Part shown: piece after piece, positions 7,237-11,698 of the stretch
Layout of the letters: every line of letters begins with the position of its first letter
Position numbering within the stretch: the first letter of the stretch is position 1
Origin: an uncultured Rubrobacteraceae bacterium
GTDB taxonomy: Bacteria; Actinomycetota; Rubrobacteria; Rubrobacterales; Rubrobacteraceae
Length of the DNA stretch: 11,698 nt
Direction: 5' to 3'
Assembly: GCA_902806015.1 (NCBI GenBank)
Contig: CADCUZ010000062.1
Coordinates: 1-11,698, forward strand
The notes under the pieces: model-generated
The model's database searches: none
Told to the model about the DNA's origin: nothing
Seen by the model: the letters and a program-made list of their open reading frames with translations, nothing else
Translations under genes and position numbers: made by a program

Positions 7237-7243
7237 TCCTCCC
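7237..7243 (-). promoter_or_regulatory. Ribosome binding site that fixes the CTG start of the rhodanese
   Basis: The minus strand reads GGGAGGA, then ACGCG, then CTG (7231-7229). A five-base spacing from a near-perfect Shine-Dalgarno is the main reason for choosing the CTG. Confidence 0.75.
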
Positions 7244-7268
7244 TCTCGCGCAGCCTTTCCGGTGTCAG

Positions 7269-7277
7269 ATGTTAGCA
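7269..7277 (-). promoter_or_regulatory. Extended -10 promoter of the rhodanese-MFS pair
   Basis: The minus strand reads GGGTGCTAACAT: TGC followed by TAACAT. It lies 14 bases after the thyX stop and 37 bases before the CTG start, giving a leader of about 30 bases that holds the strong ribosome binding site. It has the same GGGTGCTA lead-in as dut and metG and no clear -35. Confidence 0.55.
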
Positions 7278-7290
7278 CCCTAAGGGGCGG

Positions 7291-8226
7291 TCACGCCTTC
7301 CTGTTGCGGGTCGAAACCGTGACCGTGCCGTCGGGGAGGTCGCCAAGCTCATAGTCGCCGAAGAGGATCGGGTCGGCGGTTCTCAGGCAGAGAAAGAGGC
7401 GGAGGGCGAGGCCCCGGATCTCGCTTTCGGCGTGCGCGTCGGCCCGCATCTCGATGATGTGCCGCAAGGCCCGCACGTTCCCCGTGAAGACCATCGGCGC
7501 CTCGGTCTCGTTTGGCAACAACGACCGGGCGGTCTGCTGCACCTTCTTGCGCGCGTCCGTCTTCTGGTCCGCGGAGAGCATGGCATGCCCCTCCCCCTGG
7601 CGCCCCAGCAGGCGCCCCGCCATCTCCTCGTACCCGGCCGCGGCCCGGTCCGCCCGTTCCTCGAAGAGGCCGTGGAGATCCTCGTCCTCCCCGTACTCCG
7701 GCCGCTCCACGAAGCGCAGCACGGAACCCGAGACGTACCGCTGGGAGACCTGTGAGAAACCGGCACCCGCGCGATGGCGTACCAGCTCGTGGGTGACGCT
7801 GCGGCTTATGCCGTAGAGCAGGAAGCTGAAGCTCGCGTGCTCGAGAACGGAACCGTGCCCGGCCGAGGTGAGCCGTTCGAAGTACGAGGCGGCATCCTCG
7901 TTTGTGGTGCGCCGGGGTCCGAAAGAGGCGTAGCAGAGCTGTCCCGCCGTCTTGCAAAGTTGGGAGGAGTCGGGGAGCTGCGTCGGGTCGTCCAGGTACT
8001 CGGGGAAGCGAAGCTCGGGGTCGAAGCCCTCCAGGAAACCGCCGAGGCCTCGGACGTTGGTCCGCGGTTTGGTCAAGATAACGACGCCCGGGGTCTTCAG
8101 GTAGGCGGTCCCGGCGGCGGTGCGATAGACCGGGGAATGGATGGCGGGAAAGCCGCCCTGGACTACCCCGCCCATCTCCTCGAAAAGCTGTTCTGCGCGT
8201 GCGGCGTTGCGCTCGGTGGTCTCCAA
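7291..8226 (-). CDS. thyX: FAD-dependent thymidylate synthase ThyX
   Basis: Makes dTMP from dUMP with methylene-tetrahydrofolate and NADPH through FAD. The family signature region is HELVRHRAGAGFSQVSQRYV, with R150-H151-R152 and S161. The usual motif has seven residues between RHR and Ser; here there are eight. Other matching parts are HGSVLEHASFSFLL and RALRHIIEMRADAHAESEIR near the C-terminus. At 311 residues it is longer than the classical ThyX of about 220-250, having an N-terminal extension of about 80-90 residues. The TTG start at 8226 follows AAGGGAG at 4 bases. No thyA is visible in the window. It lies 55 bases downstream of the sigma gene and may be partly co-transcribed with it. Confidence 0.93.
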   Translation of the reverse strand: METTERNAARAEQLFEEMGGVVQGGFPAIHSPVYRTAAGTAYLKTPGVVILTKPRTNVRGLGGFLEGFDPELRFPEYLDDPTQLPDSSQLCKTAGQLCYASFGPRRTTNEDAASYFERLTSAGHGSVLEHASFSFLLYGISRSVTHELVRHRAGAGFSQVSQRYVSGSVLRFVERPEYGEDEDLHGLFEERADRAAAGYEEMAGRLLGRQGEGHAMLSADQKTDARKKVQQTARSLLPNETEAPMVFTGNVRALRHIIEMRADAHAESEIRGLALRLFLCLRTADPILFGDYELGDLPDGTVTVSTRNRKA

Positions 8227-8258
8227 CGGGCTCCCTTCTGCGGTCCGACTCCCGCAAG

Positions 8259-8264
8259 AGGTTA
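8259..8264 (-). promoter_or_regulatory. Weak candidate -10 box for thyX
   Basis: The minus strand reads GGGCTAACCT, with TAACCT as a possible -10 box 32 bases before the TTG start. It resembles the TAACAT box of the rhodanese gene but lacks the TGN element. Read-through from the sigma gene is an alternative. Confidence 0.25.
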
Positions 8265-8281
8265 GCCCATTTGGCGGGTGC

Positions 8282-9127
8282 CTACACGGCCTCAGAGAGG
8301 GCGCGGCGGAGGGTGCCGGCGTACCTGCCGGTCCTGATGGTCCTGAGGGCCTTCATCTCGACCTGGCGGGCCCGCTCCTGGCTTATGCCGAGCGCCTCGG
8401 AGACCTCGCGCAGGGTGCGGGTCTCGCTGCCGTCGAGGCCGTGGCGCATCCGTATGACCCTGGCCTCGCGCTCGGGCAGGGACCTGACCGCCTCGACGAG
8501 CGTCCGCTCCCACTGGCCCACCTCGACGCGGGCGTAGTCGTCGCCGCCCTTTTCGTCGGGCAACATCTCGCCCATCTCCGAGCCGTCCTCGGGGCCCATC
8601 TTCGCGTGGATGCTGGAGATCGGCTGGCCGACCTCGCGCAAGCGTCGGGCCTCCTGGGGCTTCACGTCGAGCCTGTCGGCGAGCTCCTCCTCGGTCGCGT
8701 CGCGGCCGAGCTCCAGGCTCAGGGAGTTCTCGGCGCGGCGAAGGCGGTACAGGGCGTCCACGACGTGGGCGGGAAGGCGCACCGCGCGGGCGCCGTCGGC
8801 GACGGCGCGGGTGACGGCCTGACGGATCCACCACGTCGCGTAGGTCGAGAAGCGGTTGCCCATCTCGGGGTCGAACTTCTCGACGGCGCGGATCAGACCG
8901 GCGTTCCCCTCCTGTATGAGGTCCTCAAAGAGCACGCCCCGCCCCCGGTACTTTTTGGCGATGGAGATCACGAGCCGCAGGTTGCACTCGATGAGCCTAC
9001 GCCGCGCCGTCTTGTCCCCTTCGCGCGCGCGGCGGCTCAGCTGCTTCTCCTCCCGCGCGTCCAGAAGTTTGCCGTCCCGGATCCTACCGAGGTACTGCGT
9101 AAGAACGTCCTGCGCCGCTTCGGTCAT
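8282..9127 (-). CDS. RNA polymerase sigma-70 factor, group 2-like (no region 1.1)
   Basis: A 281-residue sigma factor with regions 1.2 to 4. Region 1.2 starts near residue 5 ([10 protein letters not shown]). Region 2 includes [36 protein letters not shown] and the -10-recognition string [19 protein letters not shown]. Region 3 follows from about residue 117. Region 4 contains [15 protein letters not shown] and the helix-turn-helix [20 protein letters not shown]. Long region 1.1 of a primary sigma is absent, so it is probably an accessory principal-like sigma (RpoD family). The ATG at 9127 follows AAGGGGAG at 5 bases. It starts 27 bases after the second zinc-ribbon gene and is best read as the last gene of the annealing-protein operon. 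Its regulon is unknown. Confidence 0.92.
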   Translation of the reverse strand: MTEAAQDVLTQYLGRIRDGKLLDAREEKQLSRRAREGDKTARRRLIECNLRLVISIAKKYRGRGVLFEDLIQEGNAGLIRAVEKFDPEMGNRFSTYATWWIRQAVTRAVADGARAVRLPAHVVDALYRLRRAENSLSLELGRDATEEELADRLDVKPQEARRLREVGQPISSIHAKMGPEDGSEMGEMLPDEKGGDDYARVEVGQWERTLVEAVRSLPEREARVIRMRHGLDGSETRTLREVSEALGISQERARQVEMKALRTIRTGRYAGTLRRALSEAV

Positions 9128-9154
9128 CTCTTCTCCCCTTCCGTCCTGATAGGT

Positions 9155-9424
9155 TCATGCCGCCGGGTACGAGCCGCCGGCCCGCGGCCCGGCGTGCGTG
9201 ACGAAGCGGTCCAGCACGCGGTCGTCGAGGCTGGACGTGATCCGCCAGCTCCGGCCGCACGCGCAGTCGAACCCGAGCCGCCGCCGGTCGCCGACCTCCG
9301 CCAGCGCCGCCCCTTTGAGCGAGCGCAGGCAGCACGCCGGCAAGGCCCGCACGTAGATCTCCTCCTCGACCCCGCCCGCCGGCGCGAGCGTCGTGTCCGG
9401 CCTGAGGGCGCCCTTTCTCCTCAC
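9155..9424 (-). CDS. Small CC-zinc-ribbon-like protein A
   Basis: I do not recognise this 89-residue protein as a named family. Its centre reads LPACCLRSL, then about 17 residues on FDCACGRSWRI, so a CC pair and a C-x-C-G-x-x-W-R box could bind zinc. The same pattern (LPACC...CxxCGxxWR) recurs in the protein encoded at 9674-9874, so the two look like paralogues. The start is GTG at 9424, which overlaps the TGA of the upstream gene (GTGA) and follows GGAAGGG at 6 bases. A longer in-frame reading back to 9586 would lie on top of the upstream gene and is rejected. The context suggests a nucleic-acid-binding or protein-interaction role; that is inference. Confidence 0.72.
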   Translation of the reverse strand: MRRKGALRPDTTLAPAGGVEEEIYVRALPACCLRSLKGAALAEVGDRRRLGFDCACGRSWRITSSLDDRVLDRFVTHAGPRAGGSYPAA

Positions 9425-9642
9425 GTCACTCCCTTCCTCTCGCGACCCTTCACCGAGAGACCGAGGATCCCGGCGAGACGCCCGGCGTCCGCCCCGAGCT
9501 CTCGCCACAAGGCCGCCAAACGACCCGCCTCTTCCGGTCTCCCGGAAGACCGCCACGGCCGACGCCGGGACGACCGGATCTCCCACCCCAGGTCTTGCCG
9601 GTGCAGCTTCCAGAGCCGCGTGTCGTCTCCCATCCCGTGCAA
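9421..9642 (-). CDS. Unknown 73-residue basic protein
   Basis: Not recognised. It has a tryptophan-rich basic first half (LWKLHRQDLGWEIRSS, then RRRPWRSSGR) and a helical second half (AGRLAALWRELGADAGRLAG), and no cysteines. The TTG at 9642 is chosen because GGGGAGGT stands 6 bases upstream; an ATG at 9666 in the same frame has no ribosome binding site. The stop overlaps the start of zinc-ribbon gene A by four bases (GTGA), which argues that both are really translated and coupled. The basic, Trp-rich start could bind nucleic acid, but nothing proves it. Confidence 0.6.
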   Translation of the reverse strand: MHGMGDDTRLWKLHRQDLGWEIRSSRRRPWRSSGRPEEAGRLAALWRELGADAGRLAGILGLSVKGRERKGVT

Positions 9643-9673
9643 CGCCGAACCTCCCCGCCCCGTCATGGTCGTA

Positions 9674-9874
9674 CTACGCCGCGCCTCTCTGCTCGTCGCT
9701 GCCCCGCATGAAGGCGTCGTGCTCGGGTTCTACGGGCAGCGGCCTGCGCCACATCGCCCCGCAGCCCGGGCACTCGAACGAGCCCTCGCAAGACCGCGCG
9801 ATGCGGACGCAGCAGGCGGGGAGGTCCGCCTCGTGGACGGCCTCCTCGCCCAAAGCCGCGATCCAGGTCCGCAC
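9674..9874 (-). CDS. Small CC-zinc-ribbon-like protein B
   Basis: A 66-residue protein beginning RTWIAALGEEAVHEADLPACC. Four cysteines form a likely zinc site: the CC pair and FECPGCGAMWRR, with an extra Cys at ARSCEG. It shares LPACC and CxxCGxxWR with protein A, so the two appear to be paralogues separated by one gene. The GTG at 9874 overlaps the TAG stop of the annealing-protein gene by one base (TAGTG) and follows GGGAGGG at 7 bases, typical of translational coupling. An upstream in-frame GTG at 9907 would overlap the previous gene without a good ribosome binding site. No named family is recognised. Confidence 0.72.
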   Translation of the reverse strand: MRTWIAALGEEAVHEADLPACCVRIARSCEGSFECPGCGAMWRRPLPVEPEHDAFMRGSDEQRGAA

Positions 9875-10488
9875 TAAGCGGCCCTCCCGGAGAGACGGCC
9901 GATCCACTCGCTCGCCTCCTCGCGCGTGAGCTCGCCGATGGGCTTGCCGACCATCTCCTCGAACTTGCCGATGCCGTCCTCGACCACGTCGGAGACCAAC
10001 GCCTCCAGATAGTTGAGCTGCTTCCTGGTCGCCGGCAGTTCGCCCCTGTTCTCCTCGCGGGCCGCCTGCCGCCCGTTGCCGGACGCCTGCCGGGAGCCTT
10101 CTGTCTCCGCCTGGTCGCGGGCGAAGGACTCGGCCGGATACCTCTCCCCGGTCGCTTCCTCCCCGCCGAGCTCCTCAAAGGCGGTGACGCCGACGTTGAT
10201 CGCGTCACGCAAAGCCCGCGCCTTGGCCCGCGTCTCGGCCATCCGTATGATGTGGGGGGCTATCTGCCGGTTGACGTTCTGGGGGCTCGCGTCGCCGAGG
10301 CCCACGTACTTGCCTTCCTCAAACCGGACCACGGCCCTCACTATCGCGACCTCGCCATTCTCCGCGGCCGGCACCTGCAAGAGCTCCGTCTCGATGCTCC
10401 GCAAACCCCGAGTGTGCGCCTCCTCCAAGAGGCCCGCGTACAGGACGAACCGCTTGCCCTGACGCTCGATCATGTACTCCTCACGCAC
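9874..10488 (-). CDS. Rad52/Sak-like single-strand annealing protein candidate
   Basis: A 204-residue protein resembling recombination proteins seen in phage and plasmid genomes. Residues 14-108 alternate helix (YAGLLEEAHTRG), strands (SIETELLQVP, VAIVRAVVRFE, KYVGLGDA) and a long basic helix (RMAETRAKARALRDAI, 82-97), the order of the Rad52 core. GDASPQNVN and RMAETRAKARALRDA are the most distinctive strings. Residues about 110-152 are a polar, disordered linker. The tail RKQLNYLEALV...LTREEASEWIGRL resembles a small helical domain often found at the end of phage annealing proteins. The GTG at 10488 follows a perfect AGGAGGT at 6 bases; a longer in-frame reading to 10554 crosses the operator and promoter. 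Family assignment is from memory of pattern, not from a search. It heads a coupled operon. Confidence 0.6.
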   Translation of the reverse strand: MREEYMIERQGKRFVLYAGLLEEAHTRGLRSIETELLQVPAAENGEVAIVRAVVRFEEGKYVGLGDASPQNVNRQIAPHIIRMAETRAKARALRDAINVGVTAFEELGGEEATGERYPAESFARDQAETEGSRQASGNGRQAAREENRGELPATRKQLNYLEALVSDVVEDGIGKFEEMVGKPIGELTREEASEWIGRLSGRAA

Positions 10489-10494
10489 GGTTGT

Positions 10495-10501
10495 ACCTCC
10501 T
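10495..10501 (-). promoter_or_regulatory. Ribosome binding site of the annealing-protein gene
   Basis: AGGAGGT on the minus strand, 6 bases before the GTG at 10488. It decides the start and implies high translation. Confidence 0.8.
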
Positions 10502-10526
10502 CCGGTGCCGTTCGTCATCGTTATCC

Positions 10527-10542
10527 TCACTGAATCTAGTGA
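10527..10542 (-). promoter_or_regulatory. Palindromic operator 1, over the annealing-operon promoter
   Basis: On the minus strand TCACTAGATTCAGTGA, with arms TCACT and AGTGA around six bases (the outer arms extend to CTCACT/AGTGAG, 10526-10543). It contains the candidate -10 box TAGATT (10538-10533), so a bound protein would block RNA polymerase. The same palindrome with the same 3' flank (CAGTGAGGA) lies at 11148-11163 at the start of the regulator gene. Confidence 0.7.
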
Positions 10543-10551
10543 GACTGCAAG

Positions 10552-10582
10552 CAAAAAGAAACACTACGCAAGCCTCTCGTAG
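10552..10582 (-). terminator. Possible weak terminator after the STAS/winged-helix gene
   Basis: On the minus strand CTACG (10582-10578), a 9-base loop and CGTAG (10568-10564) are followed by TGTTTCTTTTT. The second arm overlaps the stop codon. The stem is only five pairs, so termination may be partial. Confidence 0.4.
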
Positions 10583-11169
10583 GCGTACTGGCGACCGCCG
10601 GGGGCGGCCGTTTCGGTCCTACGATGGATCAGGCCGAGCTTGGCGAGCCTGGTGGCCCGGTTGTTGCAGGCGGTGTTGTTGAGCCCGAGCTTGGCGGCGA
10701 GGGCCGTGTTCGTGATCGAACCGGCGTCATAGATCGCCTGCAGGGTGTCCACAAGATGGTCAGGCACCTTGCCGACGAAGCCGGGCTCGGCGCCGATCTC
10801 GTCCACCCGGATCATCGCGAGCGACCGCTGCATGAGCGACGCCTCCACGTTCTCGAGCAGGTCCCGGTCCTCCTCGACCAGCACCAGGTGCCTCTCCCCG
10901 TATTCTCCACCCGCCACCCTCGACGCCAGTATCCCCAACGCCTCGTCGGCGAACGAGTAGTCCATCATCTCGACACCGCGGGTGTCCACGTACAACGTCC
11001 CGCCCTTGGGCAACTCGACCAGCGCCTCTTCCAGCGCCGCCCGCACCGCCCTGCCCGTTCGGCGGGTGACCATCAACTTGCCCCCGAAGTCGCCGCCGGC
11101 CACCTCGAAGGTCTGCCGAGCCCGCTCCTCAGGCACCGTATCGGTCCTCACTGTCGTCAGTGAAATCAT
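10564..11169 (-). CDS. STAS-like domain / winged-helix transcriptional regulator
   Basis: A 201-residue protein with two parts. Residues about 20-125 resemble a STAS-like (DUF4325-type) domain, with TLYVDTRGVEMMDYSFADEA at 58-77 as the characteristic strand-helix. Residues about 135-200 are a winged helix: ITNTALAAKLGLNNTACNNR provides the helix-turn-helix, and RRTETAAPGGRQYAYERL the wing. The ATG at 11169 lies 8 bases after the TACAAT of a strong promoter and is probably leaderless. Codons 3-8 form the palindrome shared with the next operon, so autoregulation is likely. It follows a GHKL ATPase gene by 62 bases, recalling ATPase/STAS partner pairs, here with a DNA-binding domain added to the STAS side. 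The DNA site and the partner switch are inferences. Confidence 0.8.
   Translation of the reverse strand: MISLTTVRTDTVPEERARQTFEVAGGDFGGKLMVTRRTGRAVRAALEEALVELPKGGTLYVDTRGVEMMDYSFADEALGILASRVAGGEYGERHLVLVEEDRDLLENVEASLMQRSLAMIRVDEIGAEPGFVGKVPDHLVDTLQAIYDAGSITNTALAAKLGLNNTACNNRATRLAKLGLIHRRTETAAPGGRQYAYERLA
11148..11163 (-). promoter_or_regulatory. Palindromic operator 2, at codons 3-8 of the regulator gene
   Basis: On the minus strand TCACTGACGACAGTGA, arms TCACTG and CAGTGA around four bases. It covers roughly +7 to +22 of the predicted leaderless transcript, directly downstream of the promoter at 11178-11206. It matches operator 1 (10527-10542) in both arms and in the flank GGA. Confidence 0.7.
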
Positions 11170-11177
11170 ATGAGAGG

Positions 11178-11206
11178 ATTGTACCCGCCGAGTATGAAGA
11201 AGTCAA
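11178..11206 (-). promoter_or_regulatory. Strong sigma-70 promoter of the regulator gene
   Basis: On the minus strand TTGACT (11206-11201), 17 bases, TACAAT (11183-11178), then 8 bases to the ATG at 11169. It is the best match to the consensus in the window and implies a leaderless mRNA. It lies in the 62-base gap after the ATPase gene. Confidence 0.8.
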
Positions 11207-11231
11207 CGGCATATTGGGGGGTATTCCATCT

Positions 11232-11698
11232 TCATTTTGCGGCCTTTTCTTCGGGTGTGCGGGGCAGGGAGACGCGGACGAAGGTTCCGGGGAACCGGGG
11301 GACGTTGCGGGCATTTTTGCGGCTCTCGTAGACCGTAACGCGGCCGGTGCCGGAGCGTAGGGAGAGGGATCCGCCGGAGCGCGAGGCGATGCCGGCGACG
11401 AGGGCGAGGCCTCCGCCGCGTCCGATCTGGCCGGTCCCGGAGACGCCCATCTCGAGAGCGTGGCGCAGGGCGTCGTTGTCCGTGGCGGTCTCCTCGGCGT
11501 ACTTCGGGTTACGCGACAGGGTCTCCCGGACGCCCACCCCCCCATCGGCGATGGCGATAAGCACCTCCTCGCCGCGGCGGCGCGACCCGCTGACGATGTG
11601 GTGGTAGGCCTGGACGGCGGCGTAGGCCCCGAACGAGGAGGTGCCGTGCTCGGCGGCGTTCGCGCAGATCTCCGAGAGGGTCGAGCAGATGGCGACGC
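11232..11698 (-). CDS. GHKL-type ATPase (histidine-kinase-like), 5' end outside the window
   Basis: The visible 155 residues are the C-terminal part of a HATPase_c protein; the start lies beyond base 11698. The N box is LSEICANAAEHG right at the edge, the first glycine box is IAIADGGVGVRE, and the second is GRGGGLALVAGIASRSGG. The C-terminal strand RVSLPRT closes the fold. There is no sign of a dimerisation/phosphoacceptor helix in the visible part, so it may be an anti-sigma-kinase-like ATPase or a sensor kinase whose front part is missing. It is followed after 62 bases by the STAS-like/winged-helix regulator, which makes a partner relationship plausible. No terminator is visible in the gap. 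Confidence 0.82.
   Translation of the reverse strand, partial: VAICSTLSEICANAAEHGTSSFGAYAAVQAYHHIVSGSRRRGEEVLIAIADGGVGVRETLSRNPKYAEETATDNDALRHALEMGVSGTGQIGRGGGLALVAGIASRSGGSLSLRSGTGRVTVYESRKNARNVPRFPGTFVRVSLPRTPEEKAAK

Noticed and set aside
9425..9586. N-terminal extension of zinc-ribbon protein A
   Set aside because: It would overlap nearly all of the 73-residue gene. The GTGA overlap and the ribosome binding site before 9424 support the short form.
8141..9877. Plus-strand open frame of 578 codons opposite thyX, sigma and the zinc-ribbon genes
   Set aside because: It is antisense to several well-supported genes and shows no family motif or plausible start.
10489..10554. Extension of the annealing protein to an upstream TTG
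   Set aside because: It would translate through the -10 box, operator and the perfect AGGAGGT; the GTG at 10488 is far better placed.

Overview
The window is GC-rich, gene-dense bacterial chromosome that reads like a high-GC Actinomycetota. The gene content (long ThyX, 151-aa trimeric dUTPase, CinA, YqeK, DUF1990-like remnant) and the frequent leaderless GTG/ATG starts would suit a Rubrobacter-like lineage. That placement is inference; there is no rRNA gene to fix it. No tRNA, CRISPR array or transposase was seen.

Region 1 (1-5534) is mostly housekeeping. It holds cinA (minus), a YqeK-type HD hydrolase (plus), a YdjM/DUF457 membrane protein (minus), a broken DUF1990 gene (minus), dut (minus) and metG (plus). 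The cinA/yqeK and dut/metG pairs are divergent, and their -10 boxes lie 6-8 bases from the start codons, so several transcripts should be leaderless. metG ends in an intrinsic terminator and converges on the next block.

Region 2 (5692-11698) is read entirely on the minus strand. In transcription order it holds a GHKL-type ATPase (cut by the window edge), a STAS-like/winged-helix regulator, a Rad52/Sak-like single-strand annealing candidate, a CC-zinc-ribbon protein, a 73-aa unknown, a second CC-zinc-ribbon protein, a sigma-70 factor, thyX, a rhodanese and an MFS transporter. The annealing-protein-to-sigma segment is closely packed with overlapping or nearly touching genes, so it is probably one operon. 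The rhodanese has a strong ribosome binding site in front of a CTG codon, and the MFS gene also lacks any ATG/GTG/TTG for its first 50 codons.

The most interesting candidate system is in 8282-11698. The same 16-bp palindrome (TCACT-N6-AGTGA) sits at the start of the STAS/winged-helix regulator gene and in the promoter of the annealing-protein operon. This suggests an autoregulated regulator, possibly controlled by the adjacent ATPase as in anti-sigma/anti-anti-sigma switches. It would control a DNA-annealing operon that ends in its own sigma factor. Dut and ThyX, also in the window, are successive steps of dTMP synthesis but are not in one operon.
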